In this document: positions 41,839 to 55,989 of the stretch, one piece after another
How positions within the stretch are numbered: position 1 is the stretch's first letter
Layout of the letters: each line of letters opens with the position of its first letter
Origin: Pardosa pseudoannulata
Lineage: Eukaryota; Arthropoda; Arachnida; Araneae; Lycosidae
DNA: 64,000 nt
Assembly (NCBI GenBank): GCA_032207245.1
Contig: CM063502.1
Coordinates: forward strand, 45,273,691-45,337,690
Direction of reading: 5' to 3'
Program-made: the position numbers and the translations under genes
The notes under the pieces: model-generated
The model's input: only the letters and a program-made list of their open reading frames with translations
Database searches by the model: none
Told to the model about the DNA's origin: nothing

Positions 41839-42733
41839 ATGATGAATTTATATTTTTTACATCGCCCACAAACAGCTGTACTGAATATCATCATTTTTTT
41901 TTGTTTTAATATGTTTTATTTCTAACAAAAACACTATTGAAACACTGTTGAGAAAAATATTTTTATATAGCGTCTTCTCTACCTTTCAATATTTGTTTTT
42001 TAAACAAAAATGTTTGTTTCTGATTGCTATATGATACACTTCTGATGTTAATTTTTATATTTATTTTCATCCAGTAGTTAATTATTCACTTCTCACATTT
42101 AGGAAACTCCATTGTTTTCTCATTTGTCACTTTACACATTGATCTATAATCAATTCGCTAGAAATATAGATTTACAAATATACTGTCAATCATACAATGT
42201 AAATGAAAATATTTTTAGGTGTAGCAGCATAAAAAAGGAATTTAACTTTCTGCTTTATTTATTTAATTAACTTATGCACTTAATTTCTTAAAGCCATGAT
42301 GAAGTTAGATTTTTTTTTCTACATTCAAAAACGGCTGTATATTCTTTAGTGACATAATGTTTTGTTATAAAATGTTTTATTCTTAATAAAAACACTGTTA
42401 GAACATTGTTAAAATAATTATACAGAGAGTGGGGATTAATAAATATTTTTAATATTGCATTTTCTCACCCTTCCTGTATTTGATTATTAAACTAAAATTT
42501 TAATTCCCTTATTGATACGTAATACTGTTCTGACATTAATTTTTACATTTTTTAATTTAATAGTTAAGTATTTGCTCCTTACTTTTAGAAAACTCCATTA
42601 TTTTCATAGTCCCCACTTTATTCATTGATCTATAAATAATTATTATATATAATTTCAAATATACTGTCAATGATACATAGTGAATGAACACAATTTTATA
42701 AGTAATAGCCTATAATAAAGAAATTTAACTTTC
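41839..42733. repeat. Diverged tandem duplication, ~457 bp unit
   Basis: Unit 1 (41839-42295) and unit 2 (42296-42733) match along their length. Shared landmarks in order include ATGATGAA, the pair ATGTTTTATT and AAAAACACT, TTAATTTTTA, AAACTCCATT, ATTGATCTATAA, ATATACTGTCAAT and TTTAACTTTC. Many substitutions and indels separate them, so the event is old. No open frame or terminal structure is seen. Confidence 0.75.
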
Positions 42734-42739
42734 GCCATC

Positions 42740-43190
42740 TATAACTTCCTAAAGAAAGATTACTCCTAAGAATTTAAAAATTAAACTCGAAACTGGTTTC
42801 TGTTTGGTTTAAATGAGAATTATTTTTTACTGTAAGGTTTACAAAAAGCCTCATTTCTCCTTTTCACATCAATGCTTTTAACAAGTAAATTCGAAAGTTT
42901 ATTTATCTAGGAACCCAATTTTACTTGTTTTATATTTAATTCACAGTCTAAAGTGTAGTATTTATGTTTTTAACTGTATCAACAAATTTTTAAATCCCTT
43001 AAAAGGTTTCTGAAAGTAGGATTAAATTTATATGATCACAGGTTTAAAAGGAAAACTTTATATCCCCAAATAGAAGTTTATTAAAGAAGCCTCGATTTCT
43101 ACTTTTACTTCTGTTTTGCTTCGATTATTTATTTGTAGATTTATTCTTCATTTACGTATATACAAAACCACAAATTCAGTCTCCCTCTCT
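42740..43190. other. AT-rich flank 3' of the minus-strand exon candidate
   Basis: There is no open frame of note. TTTATT at 43139-43144 and near 43076 would read AATAAA on the minus strand, a few hundred bases beyond the stop at 43427, so this could include a 3' UTR if that exon is terminal. Confidence 0.3.
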
Positions 43191-43195
43191 CTGTC

Positions 43196-43198
<3 letters not shown>

Positions 43199-43250
<52 letters not shown>

Positions 43251-43276
43251 GTACATATATATATATATATATATAT
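43199..43276. repeat. (TA)n array with GTA/TAC interruptions
   Basis: An 80 bp TA-rich array preceded by a CT-rich stretch (43180-43198). Confidence 0.95.
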
Positions 43277-43426
43277 GCAATATAACAAAATTATTTAACT
43301 TTAATATTTCCTTAAAAACCTCCTCTCTCTCATTCTAATTTCTTAAAATCTTTTTCCCAACCTCTAAATATCGTAATCAAAGGAGTGTCTTCGACTTGAA
43401 ATTCTTTCAATACAATTCCCAAAGCT

Positions 43427-43647
43427 TTATATTCTATAGATATAAATTTTCTGTCTATTCAGCACTTTTTCCATCTGTCGCCGGCAAATGGCTCCACACT
43501 TTTTCCTGATCTTGCACTTAAATTCGCTGAGTAAGTGGGAAAATTCTTTCTGTCTTCTCTCTTGGTTGCACCTCTGTTCAAGCAGAGTGATTTTTGCGTC
43601 TTCCATTTGTCTATCGTTGATTAGTAAATATGTCCGTTTTAGCAGCT
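43427..43647 (-). CDS. Candidate terminal coding exon, charged helical product, unknown family
   Basis: On the minus strand TTTATTTCAG ends at 43648, a good 3' splice site. From 43647 the sequence is open for 72 codons (after two bases of a split codon) and stops at TAA (43429-43427). The segment is far richer in GC than flanking DNA. The product is rich in K, R, E and Q and looks helical or coiled-coil-like: [13 protein letters not shown], then [36 protein letters not shown] and a tail ending in KIYIYRI. The last 7-8 residues have background composition, so an unseen donor or a recent stop is possible. The antisense frame from 43488 is a shadow. The acceptor phase (one base from the previous exon) fits the donor phase of the candidate at 55844-55975. 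I do not recognise the family. Confidence 0.45.
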
Positions 43648-43754
43648 CTGAAATAAAGTTTTATTTCGACTTGTGCCGTTCTCTTCAATGTCGGATGAAT
43701 ATTTCCATTATTGCAATGTTTAGCTTTCTTCTTGTCCATCAGTTTTATAATAAT

Positions 43755-44310
<556 letters not shown>

Positions 44311-44329
44311 ATAATATCAATATGTAAAC

Positions 44330-45240
44330 CCCTAAAGTTTATCCAAAATTATCCCTTTTCCCCATTCATTATTTTAAATCTTAATTTCTTCTATTTAAAT
44401 TAATCCTACTTTTCCAGTCATCTAATTGAAACGAGAAAGTTTTCATTCCTGCAGCCGAACCCCGAAATTCTTTCTCTGATTCTGAAATATAAAAATGATA
44501 TTATTTTCTTTTTAATAAGAAAGTAATAACTCTACCACGAAAATATCTGTAACGATCAGCAATAATAGTCCTCCTGAACGCAATACTTTGGGAGAAGTCT
44601 GTAGTCTAAAATCCCTCTCTTTAATACTTTCGCTGCTCAACCCATTGTCACAACTGCATTTTCCCGTATGTTGATCAAGCGTTGGAGCTTGATCGGCAGC
44701 GAATGTGTTATGAAGTTAATTGTTGTCTCCATTTTCCCAACAGACTTGAAACCCACGTGGCACTTCGGTCTCTCTCGCTCAAGGTTGACGTTGCGAGATC
44801 TAAGCAGAGAACATTCTGACACTGTCCGATTCAGATTTTCTCTGGAATTTGTTCTAATTTTGCTGGGGTGAAATAAAAATTACGTTCGGCCACGACAAAT
44901 GATGTATTTTATCACGATAGAAGTTTAACAGTACTCTTGGTAGCCTCAGCATGCCAGGGCTGAGGAAAATAATAGGGGCAATTCAAAGAATTTTTCCCTT
45001 GTAAATGTGGGTCCGGTTTGCCCATCTTTTCATGGAGCCCAAGGGATGAACTATGTATCTTCACGAACTTTCGCAATTTTTACGGTGAAACGACTATAGA
45101 TTTCCAATCCACACGGATTAATATTGCAAACTATTTAAAGACTTCGAATTTAGAAAGTGAATCTGAAGAAACATTTTTTAAAAAGGGAAAATGCAAAGTA
45201 ATAAGACAAAGGATACTTCAACTGATGTGTTAATGAGAAA
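44330..45240. other. Less AT-rich block with open frames on both strands
   Basis: Between about 44400 and 45240 GC content is raised. The segment 44637-44871 is open on the plus strand (product includes KPTWHFGLSRSRLTLRDLS) and on the minus strand (ERERPKCHVGFKSVGK, ATG ending at 44822). A minus-strand CCAG acceptor-like site precedes it near 44840. A third frame is open at 45018-45233. I recognise no protein and cannot choose a strand. It could be an additional exon of the minus-strand gene, untranslated sequence or an old insertion. Confidence 0.25.
44944..44965. repeat. GC-rich perfect hairpin
   Basis: CCTCAGC (44944-44950) pairs with GCTGAGG (44959-44965) around the 8-nt loop ATGCCAGG. 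GC-rich hairpins are rare in this window. Confidence 0.7.
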
Positions 45241-45249
45241 TACTGGGAA

Positions 45250-46419
45250 TATAATACTGGGAATAAATAATCAGAAATTCACACATTTTAATAGGCACTG
45301 AGAATCATCGTATTGTGTATAACATAATATATACATTTATTGAATGCAATAAATTTACATGTAATTACTTCAAATTTTCATATGTAAAGATGTTTTTGCT
45401 GTTATAATTCTTTAATTGTCTCAAAAAAGCCTAAAAAGTATGATTGAAGTTAATATTTTATTAATTGAAAATTGTTTTTATTGAAATTAATAAGTGAGAC
45501 AAATTTAAAAGTTTTTTAACCATTGCAAGCTAAAATTATTGTTAAGAATATTTTGCTGAAACTTATGCTCTTACGAAATTGCCTTTATGTATTTTTGAAT
45601 TTAAGTATTTCAGAATTAATATTCATAACTTAGTGGATAGTACTTTATTTCCAAATGACAACTAACACAGTATTATTTTTTAGATATGTAATCAAATTAT
45701 CATGCATGTATGAAAATTAAAAACACATTCATATGATAAAATAATTTAAATTTTTACATTTTTGAATATTATTTTATGTCATTTATCTTCACTTACATAA
45801 AATACTAAATTTTAATTTAGCTGTGTAGGATCGTACAAAATAAATTTATCTATATTTTTCAATGTGAGTATGTTATAACCATTTAACTCTACATGGCTAC
45901 CTCGCAAAATTTGGGAGATTTCATTTTCCCTTAATAAAAAATAATACATCCTAGATTAGAAGACTAATATACATAAAATTAAACAGCCGTTTTACAATTG
46001 CACCTTCTATTAACTTAAAGTATTGAGTCTGATGTTTTATTTGGAAGGTGTGATCCTAGGACGCTGATAATCTAAAAATAAAGAGAACATTAAATTCAGA
46101 ATTAAACTCAGATATTCCTTAATTATAATTTGATATATTATAAATTAGTTAAAAGACTTGACAAATGATAAACCTTAATTATTTTCAAATATTGATTTTT
46201 TTTAGTAGTGATTAAAGTTTGTTTACAAACGCAGAAAAATAAAAAAAAATATTTTTTTCTCTAATAAAGAAAATAGGGAATTAATATACCCTTTTGTTAG
46301 TTTTAACTTTTAAATATTTGATGATAAAAACACCTGATATTACATTTGTATAATAATTATTCATCATACTTTAAATCTTTTACAATGAACTTTTGTCTAC
46401 AAAAATGTTATTCTCTAAA
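45250..46419. other. AT-rich non-coding stretch
   Basis: No gene or repeat recognised. Confidence 0.55.
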
Positions 46420-46830
46420 TATAGTGTTTTCTAGAAATAATCTAGACTAAAATATGAAGTTTCCACTAAATCAATGAGTAAATAAACATAATGCTATATT
46501 CAAGAATTTGTCGCTGCAATTGATAATTTCAACAATTTAGAGAAAAATTTTTAATGATCAGACAGATATTTCCTGTCAGTGGTTAGAACTTTTATAAGAG
46601 GATTTCTTTAGAAGTCAGCTCCTAGAATGTTGTTTTATTATCCAAACTTCAAAGTCGTAAAATACGTAATAAGATGGAATCGGTTGTTTTTTCCTCCTTT
46701 GCGAGGTCTGAGTAGATTTTAGTAAAGAAGAGTAATTAAACCTTACAGGAAGTGTGCTCTATCAAAATAAGGAATACTTATAAAAATATGTAAGTTTAGT
46801 AAAATTTCTACATAGTACTTGCAATTAGTT
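46420..46830 (+). repeat. Dispersed diverged repeat, copy A
   Basis: This is alignable by eye with 52560-52880. Shared blocks include GAAC(T/A)TTTATAAGAGG, ATTTCTTT(A/T)(G/A)AAGTCA, AGTCGTAAAAT versus AGTTGTAAAAT, and TTGTTTTTTC(C/T)TCC. The 3' part (GGTCTGAGTAGATTTTAGT, ATTAAACCTTACA, GTGCTCTATCAAA) also aligns with 47790-48010 and weakly with 48915-49000. There are no open frames and no clear ends. This is probably an old interspersed element family. Confidence 0.55.
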
Positions 46831-47749
46831 TGACTAGGGAGAAATACCATAATATTCCAGCTAATGTATAGGAATTGGAAGATCAATATACTTATTACAG
46901 CAACAGCAATAATTTAAAATTCAGCAGTAAGTATAATAAATATTTATGACTTTAAAACCCAGTAATTAGATTTGCATAGAAATAATCCGTTAAGCTCTCA
47001 TAAAAAAACTTATGTCTAGATACTCATGTTTATCTCTAAATACTGGATTGTCTAATAACCATCTACTTTTTTCCACTCTCTAATGAACCACTATGCACAT
47101 AAGTACAATAAAATATGTGTTTTCGAATATAAAATTCTAATGTAATTCTAATTAATTCTGTGTAAAAACGTTCTAAAGATCAGATTCTAAAATGATTTTA
47201 GAATTATGACTTGCATCGTTAGTTTTCAACAAAAATATTATAGGAACAACTATCACGATACGTTTCCAAATGTCTCCAACTGTTGGTAAATAGTTGAACT
47301 ATTAAACCAACTGTTGCAAAAGCTTTTGAATTCTAAAACTCGTGAAAAACATTTAACTTGAAATTTCCACAAGTAAGCGGTCTAACCACATTTGCAATTG
47401 AAAAAAAATGATATCATACCTAAATTCAATGAAAACGTTTCTGATTTACTTGCGTTAAAGAAAGACAGGCAGATGGATTTAATTTACAAAAAAATGTACT
47501 GACTAATTTGTAATCAAAGTTCAAAGATATTTTATAAGCATAATCATAGTTTTATTACAATCCATAGCAAAAAATAAAATGTTATTTTTTGTCCTATGAG
47601 AACTTGCCTTCATTTAAATTATGTTTATTTCTGTAACTTAAGTTAATGAAAATATACTTTAATTTGAAAATTGTTTTGTATTTGCATATATAACTTCCGA
47701 TTTTTGCTATGTGAGCTTTATTTAATTAAACCATAAGCCGTTAATGTAT

Positions 47750-48010
47750 AAAAGGGATTCATTTTGAAGAAATATTGAATTTGAGTTATTGTCTAAACTT
47801 CAAATTAGTTAAAATCCTTAGCAAGAACTGGTTTCTATTTTCTGAGATCTGTGTAGATTTAAAGGATAAAAAGCATTAAAACCTTACAAAAAGTATTGCT
47901 CTATTAAAGTAGAGTAATTTTTTTCTACAAAAATGTGAAGCCTTTTAGTAATATTTAAATATGATGGCTACTTAGATATCCCGTATATTGACTAAATGAA
48001 AGATGTTGTA
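47750..48010 (+). repeat. Dispersed diverged repeat, copy B
   Basis: The order ATTGTCTAAACTTCAAA, GATCTGTGTAGATTTAAAGGA, AAAACCTTACAAAAAGT and GCTCTATTAAAGTAGAGTAAT parallels copy A from about 46640 on. Identity is moderate. Confidence 0.5.
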
Positions 48011-48209
48011 GTAATAATCTGTAGCTTATACTGAATTAAAGTGTTTAGAAATATCTCTTGGTAATCATATAAACAATTTCGTATATGTGTGTTTTAGACT
48101 GTTCTGACGAATTTAATTAAAATAATTTTAAGCACAAAAACTTGTTGTGTTTCAAACTTACATGAAAGGGGATTATTTCAGTCAGTTACTTTAATGAGTG
48201 TTGTTATTA

Positions 48210-48863
<654 letters not shown>

Positions 48864-48904
48864 TTTAATTTCGAAGTTAAAAAATCCCTATCAGCGACTT
48901 ATGA

Positions 48905-49095
48905 TGATTAATGATGTTTATATGAGTGATTTAAGTGAACGGAATTAAAACCTGTCAAAAATTAAGCTCTATGAAATTAGAATAGTTTTCTTAATTAAAA
49001 TATATATTTTAATATAACATATATTGATATAAAATATATTTATATAGTATATATTTTAATATAATATATATTTTAAGTTTTATATATGATTATAA
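48905..49095. repeat. Repeat copy D and AT palindrome cluster
   Basis: ATGAGTGATTTAAGTGAACG, ATTAAAACCTGTCAAAA and AAGCTCTATGAAATTAGAATAG (48920-48985) echo the 3' part of copies A and B. Next, 48990-49090 is a set of overlapping AAAATATATATTTT-type palindromes. Confidence 0.4.
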
Positions 49096-50140
49096 AAAAA
49101 ATCCTTGAAAATTTCTTACAATTGCCATACATTATTGTAGTGTAATGCTTAGAAATCACAAGTTTAATGTACTCTTCTTCATTAGAATTTGTAGTAATAT
49201 ACGCAAGACGAAGTACATGCTAGGGCCTAAACACTCAGTTCTGAATATTTTTAAAACAATCTGCGTAGAAATTTCCATATTGAGAGGCGTTGTGATTAAA
49301 AACGTGTCATCTGTTTACTGTAAGCAGATTTACGCTTACAAAGCCTTGATTTATCTCAAATTGTGTTTTTTTTTCATTTAGCGATCTTTTTATCTCAAAT
49401 TTTAAATATAACATTTATCCTATTGAAACTATATTTTCTTGATGTTTCCAAAAATGTTTTTTTTCAATGAATTTTTAATTTTTAAGGAAACAAATTGCAT
49501 ATTTTTAAAAATTTGAAAACTGTTATCTTAAATATATACACATTTTAGTTCAAAATTACTGTTTTAAAACATACAATATCTCAAAATAAGCTTGTCTTAC
49601 ACTTATTTGTACTTTTAGCAACCATGCGCGTTAGCTTTGATATCATTTTCATTAACAAAGCTTATTTTTTAAAACTTTTTAACAAAAAAGTTTGTTTCAA
49701 AAATAAATTATAATTTGGTCTATGTTATAAAAAAAGCATGATTGTAAAACTGATAGTTTCAATGTAGGAGAAGAGGAAAAGGCTATTTTACATTTTTTCG
49801 ACTTTTAATAGTCGTATGATCCCTTACAAATGATTTGCCGAATAGTTGCAAATATGTATGGCAAACAGTAAAATCGGAAATAAAAGGCTAAGGTAAGTGT
49901 TCAGTTGTATCTAATGATTGATAGTCAATAAAAGAACTGAGTAAAAACTGCACAAAATATAGAACATTACTTATAAGTGTATAAATAATGAGGCCATGGA
50001 AGTTTAAAAAATTCATTTCATCCCTTTACATGCTTGTAAATCCTTGATGAACAACTTTGCTTACGTTAACAAAAAATAATACAAGTATTCATATTTCAAA
50101 GACAAAAAATTAGAAGACCTGAAAAATATGTTCCAAAACT

Positions 50141-50310
50141 TCGGATTTATTTCTTATTTACTGACTTCCAGGATGCTTCTTCAAGAGATGAAAACCGAGA
50201 AAGAAGAAATCAGCGTACATAATTAGAAGATTCAACAAAAGAAAATAAAAAAATTCGGATTTATTCCTGATTTTCTGACTTCCAGGATGCTTCTTCAAGA
50301 GATGAAAACC
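50141..50310. repeat. Direct repeat, ~56 bp unit, 114 bp apart
   Basis: TCGGATTTATT(T/C) through GACTTCCAGGATGCTTCTTC to GAGATGAAAACC occurs at 50141-50196 and 50255-50310. The last 34 bases are identical and the first ~20 slightly diverged. The 114 bp offset is divisible by three, so both copies are read in the same minus-strand frame. Confidence 0.9.
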
Positions 50311-50424
50311 ATCTTGTGCGATTTCCATATTGTAACAAGGGTAATTCAACCTGTTGTTGTTTTCATTTTTATTGGCTAAGTCTTGGAGTAGTGACATCAC
50401 AGCGCAGGAACTACAAATCACCAT
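50158..50424 (-). other. Unclassified 88-codon ATG open frame with an in-frame internal repeat
   Basis: The frame starts ATG (50424-50422) and ends TAA. The upstream half is less AT-rich than background, with a product containing CSSCAVMSLLQDLANK and LNYPCYNMEIAQD. The motif GFHLLKKHPGSQ appears twice, 38 codons apart, the second copy at the C-terminus. A hydrophobic segment (FYFLLLNLLIMY) lies between. It adjoins a hAT-like MITE and may be a transposon-derived or 3' UTR fragment. On the minus strand AATAAA-like sequence occurs inside both copies (AGGAATAAATCC, AGAAATAAATCC). Not recognised. Confidence 0.25.
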
Positions 50425-50518
50425 CTTTTATAAAAAATAATACAGTCTCGGTGTCTCAGACGAACTCATGTTCAACGCTACTTGAAGCTATCTGTTAAAC
50501 GGAAAATTTAATTTAGAA

Positions 50519-50846
50519 CAGTGGTTCTCAACAGGGAAGATACCTCTCCGGCAGTAAACTTGTTTTGGGCTGTAGGTTTGGCAATGTGACCAGGTTTTGG
50601 TTTTCAAACTTAATTTTCAAGTATTAAATAAATTTCTTAAATTAACTGCTTTATCATTTTGCATCTTATAATTGAGTACTTCTCCCATTCTACAATTTAA
50701 ATTACTGGATTTTTACAAAATGGGGCGTTGAACACATTTTGGATTTCATAGGGAGCGTTTAACTCATTTTAGTTTCATAGGGGGCGTTTAACACATTTCG
50801 TCCCAATAGGGGGGAGGTAGCGTAAAAAAGGGTTGAAAAAACTGTG
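50519..50846 (+). mobile_element. hAT-like MITE with three internal subrepeats
   Basis: The left end CAGTGGTTCTCAAC is a typical hAT/Charlie-type terminus. The right end GGGTTGAAAAAACTGTG is its imperfect inverted counterpart. Near the right end three ~29 bp units follow one another (50722-50815), each GGG(G/A)(G)CGTT(G/T)(A)AAC(A/T)CATTTT-like ending in TCATA or CAATA. GGGGGCG-rich 3' parts are also familiar from hAT MITEs. No transposase frame exists. The 8 bp target duplication is not clear (ATTTAGAA on the left; GCTTAGAA lies a few bases beyond the right end). Confidence 0.65.
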
Positions 50847-50859
50847 TTATACATTTGCT

Positions 50860-51430
50860 TAGAAACGATTCCCTATACTTTTAAGCTTTATAGGAGGAAC
50901 TTATAAGTGGACCAATTGCTTGTTCAATCAAGCCAGAATATTCTAGAAACTAATTGTCTTAACATTTGTAAATTTCATCCGTAATTTCTGAATGTGAACG
51001 CATATAGAAGGACATATTCGAGAACACGTAGTTAAGAATCGAAAGAACTTGCGAAAATAATAAATATATTTGAAAAAGTAAATGAACATTTCTAGATGTC
51101 TTCCGAACATACATTTTTCGAGTCAACACAAGGAATTTTGTTATTATATGACCTTCACAAATGTATATTTCTTAGTGAACAATATTTGTAACTGTTTCCT
51201 ACATTCTCTCACTGCGGACATAAAAATTAATGAAATATTATACAAAATATGCTTCATCAAACGACAGCATTTTATCGAGTTACAAATATGTATTCATTTA
51301 ATAAAGTTTCTATATAAATTATAAAAAAAATCCTATCAAAATTTGGAACAGAGAAATATATTAATACTCCTGGAAATAGAGTAGAATTACTTTTAATTTT
51401 CTTTTGTTTTAATTATTTATCTGTGCATAT
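50860..51430. other. AT-rich non-coding stretch
   Basis: Nothing recognised. The frame 51082-51324 has background composition. Confidence 0.5.
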
Positions 51431-51444
51431 ATATGTATAAACAC

Positions 51445-51825
<381 letters not shown>

Positions 51826-51829
51826 TGCT

Positions 51830-52559
51830 TCTCTATTGAAAAGTTGACTTATAGTTTTGTTATTTTCTACAGCTTCAAAATGAAAAATTGTAACATAAAC
51901 TATTAACATAATGAAGACCTTTTCTCATAAGAATAATTATTAACATATTTTAATTAAATAACTTGTATAATAATAAATAATAATAAATAACTTATGCACG
52001 TTGGTAATTTTGTAGTTCTATTTAAAACATTTTATTAAATGCTCAATAATAAAATAAATAAAAATTTATGTTTAACATAAAATATAATAATACAAACTTG
52101 AATTTATATTTTTGTATAGTACACAAAGCATTTTTTCCTTGTACGTACGTATGTATATATATATATGTGTGTGTGTATGTGTGTGTGTCTGTACCCTCCT
52201 CTTTCTTCTCTTTCTCATTTTCTTTAATTTCGCCATGAGCATTCTTTATTTCCGAAAGGGTGAAATTAAAAAGAAAATTTCTGAATTTCCAAACGAACAA
52301 AAGTATAATTTTTAATTCTTCGATATATTAAAATTTAGCAGTTTACGAGGTCAAAGTTATTGTGTTTTTGAAAATATTTCTGACCACTCGATCAAAACTC
52401 TCAGCAAACCAGCGTGCACCCCAAATCTTTTCAAAATGCATTGGTAATAAAAAATATTTTCAAAATAAAAATTTGAATTTGAATTTTAAAAAATCTTTCG
52501 TGTACTTCTTGTTGCATTAAAATATTCCTAAAATAAAAAAAGGCATCGGAGTTTACTTT
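51830..52559. other. AT-rich non-coding stretch with a small TA/GT repeat
   Basis: A short GTAC-GTAT-TATA-GTGT compound repeat lies at 52141-52192. The frames around it (52043-52300 minus, 52112-52315 plus) are not convincing. Confidence 0.5.
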
Positions 52560-52880
52560 CTTTCCAGACTTTTGATAAAAACCTGTATAGTTTTAGTAAA
52601 ACAATATGTTCATAAATAGAATAATGCTTTCGTTTATCTCCGATTTAGAGATGGAAATCTCGTAAAATTCAGCGAAAATATTTTAAAGATCTAAACGAGA
52701 TTTTCCAGCTGTGTTTGGAACATTTATAAGAGGGATTTCTTTTAAAGTCAACACAAGAATTGTAGTTTTATAGAAACTACAGAGTTGTAAAATCTGCAGC
52801 GATAGAAAATGTATTGTTTTTTCTTCCTCGGTAAATTTAAGTGATGAAACTTAATTCAACATTACAAGACGTAGGCTTTA
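52560..52880 (+). repeat. Dispersed diverged repeat, copy C
   Basis: This copy pairs best with 46420-46760, including GGAACATTTATAAGAGGGATTT, AAAGTCAACAC, TTTATAGAAACTACAGAGTTG and TGTTTTTTCTTCCTCGG. It marks an interspersed family rather than a local tandem. Confidence 0.55.
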
Positions 52881-52889
52881 TTAATATTA

Positions 52890-54735
52890 AGTTGAACTTT
52901 CTATATAAACATGCGTTTTTTGTAACGTTTGTGTAGGACTCTTTATAAAAGATATACTGCATACGCTTTTAATACAGGATTTTCTAGAAATTATTTCACT
53001 AATTATAAGATACCTCTACTGAAAGAGCATGTAAATAGAATGACACTTTCATCTGGATTAAAATTAGAAAATTTAGCAAATTTTGTAAAAAAAACATATG
53101 ATTATATCTAAAAAAGCATGCAAATTTAATATGTACAATATTTTCTAGGAACTCTCTAGCTAATACAATGTAACTTCAGCTGATACAATTTATATTAAAT
53201 TATATTATGCCAGTTTTGAGAGTCTGCAATTTAGAATTAAAATTTTTAACAAATTTTGTAATATTAAAAATATGCATTTTAATTGAATTTATATTTTATT
53301 TTTAAGTATAAAATGGAAGTTACACATTGGCACATACATATGTGTATATACGTAGTGAGATATAACTAAATTAATGAAATTAAAACTTAAAATCAAATTA
53401 AAACTTTTACTTAAAATTAAATAATTTTGTTCCTGATTTTGACATTTTTTATTAATAATTAAATTATTACTTTAGACATAATTTTCTTTCCATTCCTGCA
53501 AGCTTTTTATCATACACTCCTAATATACTTTAGAGCACATTAGGGTTCGCTTACGTCCCCACTTAATTAAAATATTCAGAATTCAATTAAGCTTTAGAAG
53601 AACATATCGAAATATTCATGAAAATTCCTTATATAGGCTTATAAACATGTCATATAATTTAACTATTCTATCGATGGATAAAATTATATACAAGTATAAT
53701 TATAATATGTGTTTAATGAATAGTTAAGGAGTAATAATAAAACTTATAACTCCAAAAAAATTTAAAAAATAATCTAATTTTTTCAAAAGAATTATTTTAT
53801 AATATAAAAGAGAAAATGTTAAGATTTTAATTATACATCAATGTATTTATATGCAAAGTTCTATATACCTAAATTAAGATTTTAAAACATTCTTTGTAAC
53901 GTACTCTGGAATAATCTCTGCAAATAACTCCTTTACACTTTCTCATTCGCGAAATAAGTCAGTAACCCTTTAATAGGAGTTAGAAGAGTACTCCACTTGA
54001 CATAGAATGACGAGTTAGGGTCGTTATTCATTTCATGTGCCACTGTAGAAATTGACGAGTCTAATTCGTCAAGAACCGTTCATTGTTGAGTTTTCTGATT
54101 CTAAACTTGCACATAGCTGTTCAGCTAAGTGAAATAGTATTTTTCCGACCCATCACATTCCGTTTTATTTCTGTGTTAAGGGGTGAATACACTCCTTCTC
54201 CCTTCATACTGCAGTAATAAGTGCCATTATTTGTTCTGTAAAATCAGGATTTCCAACTTATTGTTGCACCAATTTAATGTTTATAGCTTATATATTTCAG
54301 CATATGATATGAAACATTAGAAACATGATTTCATCTCAACTGTACTATATTATTATGAATAAAGATGATTAGCTTTTTTAACTGATGTAATAGATGGCTC
54401 TTAAATCTACTTCTTTAATCAAATATGGCCATATTTTTATTAGTCTTTTTATTAGGACAGTATTTTACAGATAAAAATAAATTCCCTTTGGAAAAACTAT
54501 AAAAAATACTTAACTGTTATTCAACATCAATACTCCCACCTGAATTTCAAAAATATCTAAATTTACTTTCGTGTCACTTTTTACTGGTAGTTAAAAAATA
54601 GTTTGTAGAATTATTATATTTTTCTTGTCGAAGCTAGATAACATTTCTATAAAAATATTCTACTAAATTTACTAGTATCTGGTATTATTTCGTCACCTAT
54701 TTCAACATTTTATGCTGTAAAAATTAATATATTGC
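52890..54735. other. AT-rich non-coding stretch with a mid-GC patch
   Basis: No gene is seen. Between about 53935 and 54215 composition rises slightly and a 7 bp hairpin TTGACGA/TCGTCAA (54052-54058 with 54066-54072) occurs in a TGACGAGT-rich context. The patch may be an eroded element. Confidence 0.4.
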
Positions 54736-54737
54736 AT

Positions 54738-55835
<1,098 letters not shown>

Positions 55836-55843
55836 TAACTTAC

Positions 55844-55975
55844 CATCACTTTCAATAAGAAAATATAACTGCGCGGCATCTTGCATGCGACTAATGCCGA
55901 TGCTGTTTCCTACAGGATGTATACTGGCGGAGGGCGGGACGTATCTCAGGACCGCAGATATCGTCATTTGCATAG
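55844..55975 (-). CDS. Candidate coding exon with exact GTAAGT donor, unknown family
   Basis: On the minus strand an open frame contains ATG CAA ATG (first ATG 55973-55971) and reads MQMTISAVLRYVPPSASI, then HPVGNSIGISRMQDAAQ and LYFLIESD. It then meets GATG|GTAAGTTAC, an exact 5' splice consensus (GT at 55843-55842). The segment is about half GC in a strongly AT-rich region. TTTGGACAG before 55975 could be a 3' splice site, but the pyrimidine tract is poor. Alternatively this is a first coding exon starting at one of the ATGs, since the frame stays open about 19 codons upstream. The exon ends one base into a codon, which matches the acceptor phase at 43647. I know no matching protein. Confidence 0.5.
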
Positions 55976-55989
55976 CTGTCCAAATACTT

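Noticed and set aside
53944..54215. TAACCCTTTAATAGG as a piggyBac-type end
   Set aside because: It is preceded by GTAA rather than TTAA and has no inverted partner.
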